DNA of 64,000 bases, taken from assembly GCA_023898725.1 (NCBI GenBank), contig CP060236.1, positions 372,001-436,000 on the forward strand. Reading direction: 5' to 3'. Positions 1 through 8,360 of this stretch are shown one piece after another. Each line of letters starts with the position of its first letter. Position 1 is the stretch's first letter. The position numbers and the translations under genes were made by a program. Source of the stretch: Alphaproteobacteria bacterium. Lineage in GTDB: Bacteria; Pseudomonadota; Alphaproteobacteria; JAUHZC01. The notes under the pieces are model-generated. The model saw only the letters and a program-made list of their open reading frames with translations. It ran no database searches and had not been told where the DNA came from.

Positions 1-223
1 TGAGGGACAGGACGTCAAACAATACATCCGCTATATCGCCGATCGACGTTTGCGTCAGCTTGGTTGTAAGGCAATTTTTGGTGTTTCTCAAAACCCACTT
101 CCGTGGATGGATGAAATGCTCAACGGGGTGGAGCACACAAATTTCTTTGAAAACCGAGCGACAGAATACTCCAAGGCCGCCACTCAAGGAACATGGGAAG
201 ATGTCTTTAACAAAGCTTCGTAA
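1..223 (+). CDS. nrdB: Ribonucleotide reductase beta subunit, C-terminal end (partial)
   Basis: The window opens inside this gene. The reading frame starts at base 2 and gives 73 residues before TAA at 221-223. The fragment contains RYIADRRLRQLG, NPLPWMDEML and a C-terminal tail NFFENRATEYSKA followed by GTWEDVF. This matches the last helix and tail of the class Ia small subunit (R2), which carries the di-metal tyrosyl radical site and passes the radical to the large subunit NrdA during dNTP synthesis. The metal ligands lie upstream of the window. The tail is the part that docks on NrdA, so the 3' end appears intact. Confidence 0.9.
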   Translation, partial: EGQDVKQYIRYIADRRLRQLGCKAIFGVSQNPLPWMDEMLNGVEHTNFFENRATEYSKAATQGTWEDVFNKAS

Positions 224-258
224 GGAGCGCCAGGAGTCATGAATGTTCCTCATTTCAC

Positions 259-375
259 ATGGGGTATCTTGGGTGTATGCTATCTATCGCTTTGCATGCA
301 CCACATCTTTTTTTCGCTACGGAATGTATCTTTTTAGGTGATACTCTTGCTTATTCTTACAGGGCTATAGGATAA
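259..375 (+). pseudogene. Possible remnant of an exported protein (38 codons)
   Basis: ATG at 259 opens a frame with a short hydrophobic segment (LGCMLSIALHAPHLFFA) that resembles a signal peptide ending in an A-x-A-like site. It is followed by TECIFLGDTLAYSYRAIG and a stop. IFLGDTLAYS is reminiscent of the GDS[L/I] block of SGNH hydrolases, but no further family sequence follows. A competing 32-codon frame starts at ATG 239 with a good ribosome-binding site (CAGGAG). Either could be a real micro-protein. A broken 5' gene end is the simplest reading, with low certainty. Confidence 0.25.
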
Positions 376-470
376 TCCTTCCTGTAGAAAGATCTAACAG
401 GTAGCAAAAATCCAGGCTTGAGTGTTTCTTTCTGAATTGCCCCAATTACAAGCGGGTAGTGTTGCATTAG

Positions 471-665
471 CTACGAACATCCAGCTTTGCCGTGATGCCC
501 ACACTCATAGCTCTTTGCAATAAAGACTTTCCCTTGAGAATATACGATAGCGCGATGGTATCCACCACCGAGACTATAACCCCCTTGCGCGATGGGGTTA
601 TGTTCGCTTGCGCCTGCCCAAATTGTATGTGTTGAATTATTTTTCTTCGGATAAAAACCCAACAA
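471..665 (-). pseudogene. Possible C-terminal fragment of an unknown protein (64 codons, minus strand)
   Basis: The frame has amino-acid usage of a real globular protein rather than of a shadow: GFYPKKNNSTHTIW, a Gly/Tyr-rich YSLGGGYHRAIVY, then KVFIAKSYECGHHGKAGCS. It has no convincing start: only TTG codons occur at the 5' end, with a stop just before them. It may be the tail of a disrupted gene. GFYPK-type strings occur in some secreted enzymes, but no family is assigned here. Its position next to the T6SS operon would fit a decayed effector or cargo gene, which is speculation. Confidence 0.25.
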
Positions 666-863
666 TAAAACCGCTCACACATCATCTTTTAGGGCTTCAC
701 AGACGCAATAGATTTTCTTGCACCATAAAATAAAGATAAATTAATTTAAAAAAATACCTAATTATTTAACTTATTTTTAACAAAAAACATCTTTAATGAT
801 CTTAGATAATTAAATTACCAATGATCCATGCAGGATGTGTGGTGAAGGTAAGGAGTAAAAAAT

Positions 864-1406
864 ATGGCAGAAAGCACCCAGCATATTCTCGATCGCGTAC
901 GTCGGCCACGTGTTCACATCACGTATGACGTTGAGATCGGTGATGCAATTCAGCTGAAAGAGCTTCCTTTTGTGATGGGCATATTAGCTGACCTTAGTGG
1001 CGTGCCAGCGGAGAAACCTCCACGTATCGCTGATCGGAAGTTCGTCGAGATTGATCTTGAAAACTTCGATTCTGTCTTTGCTTCATATAAACCCCGCCTT
1101 CAATTTGTTGTTGACAACAAACTTCCTGGAGATTCCGAGCGCATAAATATCGAATTGGAGCTTCGGTGCTTGGATGACTTTAATCCCTTAAGAGTTATTC
1201 GGCAGATTCCTGAAATGAAAGCTCTCCACGACTCACGTACACTGTTGAATGATCTCATTGGAAAACTTGATGGAAACGAGGTTCTTGAGGGAATGCTTGG
1301 TCAAATTATTGAAGACAAAGCTCTGCGGGATGGCATTCTTGCTGAGATTGAGAAAATTGCACCCGCACCCGCACCTGAAGGCGATGCACCAAAAAGCAAA
1401 GCTTAA
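864..1406 (+). CDS. tssB: Type VI secretion system contractile sheath small subunit TssB (VipA)
   Basis: The 180-residue product has the usual TssB length. Its start is typical: RVRRPRVHITYDVE, then LPFVMGILADLSG and a conserved block around ENFDSVFASYKPRL. TssB polymerises with TssC into the cytoplasmic contractile sheath that drives the Hcp tube outward. A strong AGGAG lies 8 bases before the ATG. The last residues are an Ala/Pro tail (APAPAPEGDAP). The gene is followed after 21 bases by tssC and then by hcp, which is the canonical order. No other T6SS genes follow. Confidence 0.95.
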   Translation: MAESTQHILDRVRRPRVHITYDVEIGDAIQLKELPFVMGILADLSGVPAEKPPRIADRKFVEIDLENFDSVFASYKPRLQFVVDNKLPGDSERINIELELRCLDDFNPLRVIRQIPEMKALHDSRTLLNDLIGKLDGNEVLEGMLGQIIEDKALRDGILAEIEKIAPAPAPEGDAPKSKA

Positions 1407-1427
1407 GGATAACTAGGAGATTTTGAA

Positions 1428-2876
1428 ATGGCGGACGTAGAGAATAAAATTACTTTAGAAGATATCCTTGTAAAAGGACGCTTGGCGAAAGATGAAGACA
1501 AGCGCCCAGCAGGACTTGAGCAGCTTCGTGAGTTAATTTCACAAATAAACAACACAGAGGACAATCAAATCAAGCATGTTGGCCCCTTTATGTCACACCG
1601 CATTCAGCAAATTGATACCGCGCTTAGTGAACAACTAGATGTCATTATTCATGATCCCATCTTTCAGAAACTAGAAGGATCATGGCGTGGGTTACATTAC
1701 CTTGTCAATAAAAGTCATACGAGCTCTACCCTCAAACTTCGGTTAATGAATATCTCCAAGCCAGAGCTTCTGCAAGATCTTGAAAAGGCGGTTGAGTTCG
1801 ATCAAAGTCAGCTATTCAAAAAAGTCTACGAAGAGGAGTACGGAACCTTTGGTGGTGCGCCCTATTCATGTCTTGTAGGTGATTATGAGTTTGGTAGTCA
1901 TCCCCTTGATATGGCACTCATACGCAAAATAGCACAGGTAGCTTCGGCCGCGCACACACCTTTTATATCTGGTGCAGCACCATCACTTTTCAATCTTGAA
2001 AGTTTTTCTGATCTTGGTGTCCCACGGGATCTTGCACGCACCTTTGAGAGCACCGAGCTTCTGAAATGGCGATCCTTTCGGGAAAGTGAAGATTCTCGAT
2101 ACGTTGCTCTGACTTTACCGCATGTGCTAACACGTCTGCCCTACGGTCCCGATACAAACCCTGTTGAAGACCTTAATTATACCGAAAAAGTTGAAGGAAC
2201 GGATAACAGTAAGTTCTGCTGGGGAAATGCTTCATATGTCCTTGGGGAGCGCATTACAAATGCCGCTTTCCTTTACAACTGGACAACTGCCATACGCGGG
2301 GTTGAAGGGGGGGGGCTCGTAGAGGACTTGCCGACCTATACATTCAAAACCACGGATGGTGATGTGGCACTGAAATGTCCCACAGAAGTTGCCATTACCG
2401 ACCGCCGTGAGAAAGAACTGTCTGATCTTGGATTTATATCACTATGTCACTGCAAGGGTTCGGACTATGCGGCGTTTTTCGGTGGCCAAACAGCCCAACG
2501 CCCCAAAAAGTTCAGCACCGCAGATGCAAATGCTAATGCACAATTATCGGCACGCTTAACATACATGCTGGCTGCATCACGATTCGCCCACTACATCAAG
2601 GCAATCATTCGGGATAAAATCGGTAGCTTTCTGTCAAAGGATGACGTCGCAAACTATCTGAATAAGTGGATTGCAAACTACGTTTTGCTCTCTGATGAGG
2701 CAACACAAAGCACAAAAGCACGCTTTCCTCTTCGCGAAGCACGTATCGATGTGTTTGACATTCCAGGAAAACCGGGCTCATACCGGGCAACCGTTTTCTT
2801 AAGGCCGCATTTTCAGTTGGAAGAGCTTACAGCGTCGATTCGTCTGGTTGCAACTCTTCCTGCTCCTGCCGCGTAA
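1428..2876 (+). CDS. tssC: Type VI secretion system contractile sheath large subunit TssC (VipB)
   Basis: The 482-residue length is normal for TssC. Recognisable blocks are WRGLHYLV near residue 86, LVGDYEF near 150, the [10 protein letters not shown] stretch, [20 protein letters not shown]-like [12 protein letters not shown] near 240 and the C-terminal IVATLPA-like end ([12 protein letters not shown]). TssC forms the outer sheath layer with TssB and contains the segment recognised by ClpV for disassembly. The gene has a good ribosome-binding site (CTAGGAG). It lies 21 bases after tssB and 34 bases before hcp, so the three are very probably one transcript. Confidence 0.96.
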   Translation: MADVENKITLEDILVKGRLAKDEDKRPAGLEQLRELISQINNTEDNQIKHVGPFMSHRIQQIDTALSEQLDVIIHDPIFQKLEGSWRGLHYLVNKSHTSSTLKLRLMNISKPELLQDLEKAVEFDQSQLFKKVYEEEYGTFGGAPYSCLVGDYEFGSHPLDMALIRKIAQVASAAHTPFISGAAPSLFNLESFSDLGVPRDLARTFESTELLKWRSFRESEDSRYVALTLPHVLTRLPYGPDTNPVEDLNYTEKVEGTDNSKFCWGNASYVLGERITNAAFLYNWTTAIRGVEGGGLVEDLPTYTFKTTDGDVALKCPTEVAITDRREKELSDLGFISLCHCKGSDYAAFFGGQTAQRPKKFSTADANANAQLSARLTYMLAASRFAHYIKAIIRDKIGSFLSKDDVANYLNKWIANYVLLSDEATQSTKARFPLREARIDVFDIPGKPGSYRATVFLRPHFQLEELTASIRLVATLPAPAA

Positions 2877-2910
2877 AAACCCTTAAAGTACATCACGAAA
2901 GGAATAAGCC

Positions 2911-3477
2911 ATGCCACTCGATTATGCAGCAGAAACAACCGCCGCCTCAACGATGAATGAGCGTAACCCTGTTACGAGCCAACATTCAAATTATTCACAA
3001 CGCACACAAACCCCTGAGTGGATTATTCGTGTAGGAGAAAACCTTGTGAGCTCATACATTGAAGGATTCACAGAACACACAGAGTGCTTTAGCTGGGGAT
3101 TCAAACTTTCAAAGCCTACAAACCCCTCTTCCACAGGCCCCTTGTATTCATCTGCTGTGGTAACCATTAGTGATATTCAGGTTGTGATCTCAAACACGGA
3201 CTCATCCACAACACTGGAATACCGTATGATGATTGGTGAAGCACTATCATCCATTTCTTTGAAGCGTATTGCTAATATTAATGGTGTTAATGTGGTTGCT
3301 TTGGATATGGAGTTTACAAATTGCTTTACGCAATCGATCGAACCATATGGTGATATGCTAAAAATGACGTTTAAGTGCACGCATTACAAAAAAACAGCAT
3401 TCCGCTTTGATCAAAATGGGGACGCAAAGGGTCAAACAGAGGTTTCCTTCTGTTTCGAAACCGGAGTGGCGAAATAA
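2911..3477 (+). CDS. hcp: Hcp-like T6SS inner tube protein with an N-terminal extension
   Basis: The protein has 188 residues. Residues 38-188 show the Hcp pattern: an initial beta strand (WIIRVGE), YIEGFTEHTECFSWGF matching the family 'kGes...i.v.SwswG' region, a central TNCFTQSIEP strand, and a closing block MTFKCTHYKKTAFRFDQNGDAKG that matches the Hcp C-terminal 'y..qd.dGs.kg' pattern. Hcp rings stack into the tube pushed out by the TssBC sheath. The first ~35 residues are polar (Thr, Ser, Asn, Gln) and have no counterpart in ordinary Hcp of about 160 residues. The position after tssBC supports the call. Confidence 0.85.
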   Translation: MPLDYAAETTAASTMNERNPVTSQHSNYSQRTQTPEWIIRVGENLVSSYIEGFTEHTECFSWGFKLSKPTNPSSTGPLYSSAVVTISDIQVVISNTDSSTTLEYRMMIGEALSSISLKRIANINGVNVVALDMEFTNCFTQSIEPYGDMLKMTFKCTHYKKTAFRFDQNGDAKGQTEVSFCFETGVAK

Positions 3478-3502
3478 GAGCCACGCCTTACTACTGGCTA
3501 GC

Positions 3503-3538
3503 AAAAACCTGCTTTGGTTATACCCTTGCGGGTTTTTC
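3503..3538 (+). terminator. Probable rho-independent terminator after hcp
   Basis: Left arm AAAACCTGC (3504-3512) pairs with GCGGGTTTT (3528-3536), with one G.T pair and a 15-base loop, and the stem runs into a short T run. It lies 26 bases after the hcp stop codon, so it fits the end of the tssB-tssC-hcp transcript. Confidence 0.6.
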
Positions 3539-3661
3539 CAAAAAACCGCCATACAAACAGTCCATGGCCCTATTTAGGTAATTTTTATGCACCCCTACCG
3601 AAACATTGTTGCGTAGGTGTATATTTATCTGTATGTATAAAGTGTTCTTTTGAGAACAATT

Positions 3662-3738
3662 CGGGGTGTAGCGCAGCCTGGTAGCGCGCCTGCTTTGGGA
3701 GCAGGATGTCGGGAGTTCGAATCTCTCCACCCCGACCA
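3662..3738 (+). tRNA. tRNA-Pro (anticodon TGG)
   Basis: The 77-base cloverleaf is complete. The acceptor stem CGGGGTG pairs with CACCCCG, the D-arm contains AGCCTGGTAGC, the anticodon stem CCTGC/GCAGG encloses loop TTTGGGA with anticodon TGG at 3696-3698, and the T-arm contains GTTCGAATC. The discriminator base is A, and the terminal CCA is encoded at 3736-3738. This isoacceptor can read most proline codons through wobble at position 34. Confidence 0.97.
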
Positions 3739-3774
3739 TTTCTTTTCTTCTGAAAATTCTTCAAAAAAATTTGC

Positions 3775-5058
3775 TTACATAAGCATCATCGTAGGATTTT
3801 CCAAATTATCTTTAATCGCATTGAGAAAACGAGCTGCCACTGCCCCATCAAGTGCCCGATGATCTACCGACAGGGTACAGTTCATGACCGTTGCGACAGC
3901 AAGCGAACCATCGTCAGCAACAACTGGCTTTCTAACGGCCATTCCAACGGCAAGAATACTTGCCTGAGGAGGATTTAAAATGGCGCTAAAGGTATCAATC
4001 CCCAACATACCAAGATTTGACAGGGTAAATGTTCCTCCCTGATAGTCACAGGGCAATAATTTTCCCGCGCGTGCACGTTCTGCAAGATCTTTAATGGTTG
4101 CAGAAATATCAGCCAACGAGCATCTCCCCGCATCAAAAACAAGGGGTGTAATAAGTCCTCCATCAACAGCCACAGCCACAGCCACATCCGCACGATGGTG
4201 CTGCATAAGATGGTCATTCTCCCATGTTACATTGGCCTCAGGAACACGCAGCAGCGCCACAGCACAAGCTTTTACGATGCAATCATTCACAGATATTTTC
4301 ACACCCTGCTTTTCAAGCCGTTTATTGATATCGGCACGCGCCTCTAATAAAACATCACACCGCACGTCTATACTAAGATAAAAATGCGGGACAGTTTGTT
4401 TGGATTCGGTAAGACGCGCAGCAATCGTTTTACGCATCCCTGAAAGAGGCATGCGCGTGGTCTGGGTATTCTCATCGCTCACAACAGATGGAGACAACGC
4501 AGGGGGTGTCGTAGACCCAGAAACAAGGGGAGTGTCTGACACAAAAAGAGCTTCTAAAATATCTGCCTTCACAATCCGTCCATGAGGACCCGATCCGCTT
4601 ACAGAGGCAAGGGAAATCTTTTTCTCCGCAGCAAGGCGCCTAGCCACAGGGGTGGCAAAGACCCGCACGGGGGCATTCTCCAAGGGTGGTGTTTTTTCTG
4701 TTTCCGAAGATAACCCTGATGGTTGGGTGTTTGATGCGGCGCTATGTGCTTCATCTGGTCTTCCAAGGCCCGGCATGGTTTCAGGTATATAAGTGTCTAA
4801 TGTGGTGAGATCCTCGCCCTCAGCGAGCATAACTGCAATAGGAGTATTGACAGAAACACCTTCCGTTCCAGCAGCAATAAGAATTTTTCCTATGCGGCCT
4901 TCATCGACAGCCTCAACTTCCATCGTAGCTTTATCCGTTTCAATCTCGGCAAGCACATCGCCAGGGGCCACAACATCCCCTTCTTTTTTTTGCCAGGAAA
5001 TCAAGGTTCCTTCAGTCATAGTAGGTGATAGGGCTGGCATAAGAACCGAAAAAGGCAT
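3775..5058 (-). CDS. pdhC: Dihydrolipoamide acetyltransferase, E2 of the pyruvate dehydrogenase complex
   Basis: The 427-residue protein has three recognisable parts. An N-terminal lipoyl domain carries the lipoylated lysine in ETDKATMEVEA (residues ~41-51). A peripheral-subunit-binding domain lies at about 133-168 (ATPVARRLAAEK, GSGPHGRIVKADI). The C-terminal catalytic domain ends with the active-site DHRALDG motif near residue 397. It transfers acetyl groups to CoA in pyruvate oxidation. The single lipoyl domain and the MPALSPTMTEG start are typical of alphaproteobacterial PdhC. The pdhA, pdhB and lpd genes are not adjacent in this window, and the gene stands alone between tRNA-Pro and the cyclase gene. 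Confidence 0.95.
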   Translation of the reverse strand: MPFSVLMPALSPTMTEGTLISWQKKEGDVVAPGDVLAEIETDKATMEVEAVDEGRIGKILIAAGTEGVSVNTPIAVMLAEGEDLTTLDTYIPETMPGLGRPDEAHSAASNTQPSGLSSETEKTPPLENAPVRVFATPVARRLAAEKKISLASVSGSGPHGRIVKADILEALFVSDTPLVSGSTTPPALSPSVVSDENTQTTRMPLSGMRKTIAARLTESKQTVPHFYLSIDVRCDVLLEARADINKRLEKQGVKISVNDCIVKACAVALLRVPEANVTWENDHLMQHHRADVAVAVAVDGGLITPLVFDAGRCSLADISATIKDLAERARAGKLLPCDYQGGTFTLSNLGMLGIDTFSAILNPPQASILAVGMAVRKPVVADDGSLAVATVMNCTLSVDHRALDGAVAARFLNAIKDNLENPTMMLM

Positions 5059-5118
5059 GATGACTTAGAATTTTTTCTGTATGTAAGCTAGCATGACTTG
5101 GGGGAAAAACGAATACCC

Positions 5119-7269
5119 TTATTTGGATACAAGTGTCCATGATCCGTCCCACCCCTCTAAAGGAGGCTTCTTGATAAACACTTCACACCTTTCAATAAAT
5201 TCTTCGATGATTGCTTGCTGTGTTTCTGATAGGTTTTGGAGCCCTTGAACGGTTTTTATAGCCTGTTTGAAGTTCAAATTAAGGTAGAAATCAAAAGCCC
5301 TATTGAACCCCGTCACATACGCCATCATATTCTTATCGGGAACCCCTAGATTATGATCAGCCTGATGGCCAACCAGTTCATAGGTATGCACGCCCTTTGT
5401 CCTGCCTTTGACGACAATCACATCAACACTCCTGCACACAAACTCATCTTTGACGAGAGCATAAAGAGACTCACTGATAAGAATGTGTGTGCGATAAAAT
5501 TTGTTTGCACCCTCAAGGCGGGCAGCAAGGTTTACATTATCTCCCATAACAGTGTAATTCATGCGATCAGAAGACCCTATGTTTCCAACAACAACCTCAC
5601 CGTGGTGGAGACCAAAACGTGTTTTAAGAACCGGTTTGTTTGCCTTTTCCCACTGGGCGTTATAGTCACGCAGCGCATTAAAACAAGCTAGGGTTGCTCT
5701 GCAAGCATTTTTGCCTTGGGTCTTATCATCATCAGGCGCACCCCAAAAAGCCATAATAGCATCACCAATGTACTTATCGATGAGTCCCTCGTGACGCATA
5801 ATAATTTGGGATAATCCTTCAAAATAGACAGAAATATGCTTCATGAGATCTTCGGGGGAAAGCCCTTCAGATACCGTTGAGAACCCCTCAATATCAGTAA
5901 AAAGAAGAGTGAGTGGTTTTCTTTCACCCCCGATTTCTATTTCTTTTTCTGTTCCCACAAGTTTGCGTACAAGTTGTGAGGGCATATATTTTGTAAAAAT
6001 ACGCAAACTATGACGTGTATTCTGGAGCGTTCGCGCTAACGTTCCCACTTCGCTGATCTTTGATGTTATTTTTTCACGATCTGTGAGATCAAATTTTCCA
6101 ATTTGTTCCGCGTGCGCTGTGAGATCTTGAATGGGATAAGCAATTCGTCGCGCTAACAAAATAATCTGTAAGCACGCTATAAACAAAATAAAAACATAAA
6201 GGCTATAATTGTGGTTTTCTATTTGTGCTTGTGAATAAACATACTCTTCGTAATTTGTAACACTGACAATTATCCATTCAAGATTTTCCACATCAAACAT
6301 ACGCAACACATTAACAAGGTATTTTTTTTCTTGGATAGTGATAAAAAACGTATTTTCTTTGCTCTGTGCAAATGTATCCATAGCTAAGCGCAAATGGCCA
6401 CTGCTCAGTTGATTGATATGGATCAGCCCCTGCGCTTCGCTGTGGGTGGAATTATTCAGAATCTCAGATTGAGCAACAATCTTGTTTTCAGCATTCAAAA
6501 TGCAAACAAACGAATCCGGGGAAATCTTTCTTTCGCGCAGTTCACGAGAGAGACTGGTGATGTCAAAATCAACACCAATTACTGCAGGAACACCTGAGTC
6601 TTGCCTACGAAGAGGAATTGATACAGTAACCACAGGCTTCGCAATCGAACCAAAAACATAGGCATCAATGATTGATAGGCGCCTGTTTGTAACAGCCTCC
6701 TTGAACCAGGGGCGTTGAGTCGGATCATATCGGGTGCGTGCGATATATTCTTTTTCAACCACGGTGCGGGCACTGTCCGTATAAAACCATGTTTCTCCAA
6801 GAAGTGGCGCGGAGATGATCCGATACCGAAATCGTACATTATCGGGAATACGGGTTTGCTCATCAAACACAAGGCTGTCTTGGGGAGAGGTCCTGCTGAT
6901 TTGAAAAAATGCTTTATCTGGATACCCAACATATAGGCTCCAAATATCCTGATTCTGATCCATCAGAAAGCTTAAGTATTGGGCCTGTTGATCCTCGATA
7001 CTCCCAATGAGAGGAGAAACAAGAACGCGGGTGGTTGTTTCAGCAACCTTGCGTGTCGTTTCTAACTTCTGCAAAACCAGGGATTCAATGCTTTCATTGT
7101 ATTTTTGAATGTTATTTTTTACAAAGGTTTCTTCGCGTGAGCGCACACGCATATTGGTAAAATACCCAAGAACAAGGAGCGTGATAACTAAAAGAGAGAT
7201 AACCTGAAAGAGAACATAAAGCTCAAGAGTGAACTGATTAAATAACTTTTTGTATCGACGCGTAATCAT
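5119..7269 (-). CDS. Membrane-bound class III adenylate cyclase with extracytoplasmic dCache-like sensor
   Basis: The protein has 716 residues: a transmembrane helix at ~19-38, a periplasmic PDC/Cache-like sensor of about 310 residues, a second helix at ~356-374, a HAMP-like linker, and a class III nucleotide cyclase domain at ~450-640. Catalytic residues are all present: metal-binding Asp459 in FTDIEGF and Asp503 in DKYIGD, purine-selecting Lys499 and Asp577, and the transition-state Asn/Arg pair in NVNLAAR (Asn580, Arg584). The Lys/Asp pair predicts ATP rather than GTP as substrate. It is the last gene of a leftward unit, 16 bases after the binding-protein-like gene and downstream of a transporter carrying a cyclic-nucleotide-binding-like domain, which suggests ligand-controlled cAMP synthesis linked to transport. 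Confidence 0.92.
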   Translation of the reverse strand: MITRRYKKLFNQFTLELYVLFQVISLLVITLLVLGYFTNMRVRSREETFVKNNIQKYNESIESLVLQKLETTRKVAETTTRVLVSPLIGSIEDQQAQYLSFLMDQNQDIWSLYVGYPDKAFFQISRTSPQDSLVFDEQTRIPDNVRFRYRIISAPLLGETWFYTDSARTVVEKEYIARTRYDPTQRPWFKEAVTNRRLSIIDAYVFGSIAKPVVTVSIPLRRQDSGVPAVIGVDFDITSLSRELRERKISPDSFVCILNAENKIVAQSEILNNSTHSEAQGLIHINQLSSGHLRLAMDTFAQSKENTFFITIQEKKYLVNVLRMFDVENLEWIIVSVTNYEEYVYSQAQIENHNYSLYVFILFIACLQIILLARRIAYPIQDLTAHAEQIGKFDLTDREKITSKISEVGTLARTLQNTRHSLRIFTKYMPSQLVRKLVGTEKEIEIGGERKPLTLLFTDIEGFSTVSEGLSPEDLMKHISVYFEGLSQIIMRHEGLIDKYIGDAIMAFWGAPDDDKTQGKNACRATLACFNALRDYNAQWEKANKPVLKTRFGLHHGEVVVGNIGSSDRMNYTVMGDNVNLAARLEGANKFYRTHILISESLYALVKDEFVCRSVDVIVVKGRTKGVHTYELVGHQADHNLGVPDKNMMAYVTGFNRAFDFYLNLNFKQAIKTVQGLQNLSETQQAIIEEFIERCEVFIKKPPLEGWDGSWTLVSK

Positions 7270-7285
7270 AGATATACATCCACAT

Positions 7286-8338
7286 TTACCTGTAGTGTTT
7301 CTTGGTTACGCGTGCAAACGCATCATAAATATCAGGAAGCTCAATGTTCATTTTTTCCACAATGGAATCACGGATACACACAATAAACTGCTCTGTTCGA
7401 ACGATTGGGATATCCTTAGCGGTTTTTCCCCCAATCACAATTTGCTGTGCTGCAAGACCCGCTGATGACCCTTGCTCGTAAGGAGATGTGGCAATCGCAA
7501 GACCGCCTCCCTCCTCAACAAAGAACGCATTAACGCCAATTGCTGGAATTGTGGCATTTTGCATCGTCCACTCAAGAACCTCTTTTGGTGACATGAACTC
7601 CTTGTCATTTGGATTCCTACGAATAGAGCGATAGTTTGAAATAGTAATGAAGTCCAAGGTCTTATTGGCCTCAAGAACGGCCTTTTTCCACTCATCGAAT
7701 GTTCCCACAAGTTTGGAATCTTCAAGCTTCACACGTCCCCACTCAGAAAATTGACGCATGTATTTATCATCATTTTGAACAGTAGGAGAATTATCACTAA
7801 TGTGAGCTGTGCGAATCTGCACATTCTCCGCAAGACCCCGCTGTCGGGCAAGCAAGTAAAATGTATCCCGCAATCCCCCCAACGGGAGTCTTTCCAAAAT
7901 ACCTGTTACATTCTTTGCTTTGTCGTAACCATACGTTTCTTGAGAAGCATTTACACCGGAAAAAATAACGCTAATATTGGGATCATTAATATAGTATTGG
8001 CCAACAAGACGCTGCGCATCATCATCGACACAAATAATCACTTGCGGACGAATAGCACCGATTAATCGTCGCGTAATCAAGCCAGCATTGCGAAGGTATG
8101 TAGGCCAAGTATGCCTCTTTGTGTCCATATAATGATAGCGAACATTGTAGCGTTTTTCATTCGCAAAAATGTTTTTTAGGCCACTATTTACATCACGCAC
8201 CCAACTATAGTCTGTTTGATAGCTGTGCACCACAAGCACTTCTTTGCGTCCAGAATTATGGATAATAAAAAATGTAAACGCAAAAAGAAGAAGAAGTGAA
8301 GGTATGATGTAATCAAAACGAATTTTCGATGTGAACAT
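7286..8338 (-). CDS. Membrane-anchored ABC-type substrate-binding-like protein (PF04392-like)
   Basis: The 350-residue protein starts with one hydrophobic helix (residues ~10-27) without a clear cleavage site or lipobox, so it is probably anchored with the rest in the periplasm. The body resembles type-1 periplasmic binding proteins of the ABC_sub_bind group: VLVVHSYQTDYSWVRD at the N-terminus, IRPQVIICVDDDA, the interlobe strand ISVIFSGVNA, and NATIPAIGVNAFFVEEGG followed by IATSPYEQG near the C-terminus. No ABC permease or ATPase gene is nearby. It sits 22 bases after the transporter gene and 16 bases before the cyclase gene, so a sensing role in the same pathway is more likely than ABC import. 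The ligand is unknown. Confidence 0.75.
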   Translation of the reverse strand: MFTSKIRFDYIIPSLLLLFAFTFFIIHNSGRKEVLVVHSYQTDYSWVRDVNSGLKNIFANEKRYNVRYHYMDTKRHTWPTYLRNAGLITRRLIGAIRPQVIICVDDDAQRLVGQYYINDPNISVIFSGVNASQETYGYDKAKNVTGILERLPLGGLRDTFYLLARQRGLAENVQIRTAHISDNSPTVQNDDKYMRQFSEWGRVKLEDSKLVGTFDEWKKAVLEANKTLDFITISNYRSIRRNPNDKEFMSPKEVLEWTMQNATIPAIGVNAFFVEEGGGLAIATSPYEQGSSAGLAAQQIVIGGKTAKDIPIVRTEQFIVCIRDSIVEKMNIELPDIYDAFARVTKKHYR

Positions 8339-8360
8339 GTTTTGTAATCCTACGTAGATA

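Larger units (their letters stand above)
224..863. other. 640-base stretch without an intact gene; fragments and AT-rich leader of the T6SS operon
   Basis: No full-length gene is visible. Two short frames look protein-like. One is on the plus strand at 259-375 (38 codons, a hydrophobic start followed by FATECIFLGDTLAYSY). The other is on the minus strand at 471-665 (64 codons, with GFYPKKN and YSLGGGYHRAIVY). Both may be decay products. From about 715 to 830 the sequence is strongly AT-rich, which fits a promoter/leader region for tssB, although no confident -35/-10 pair was found. The tssB ribosome-binding site AGGAG lies at about 851-855. Confidence 0.6.

Noticed and set aside
3518..3862. 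Small ORFs around tRNA-Pro on both strands (VERFELPTSCSQ / SAPALGAGCREFE types)
   Set aside because: These are translations of the tRNA gene itself, a well-known false-ORF pattern.
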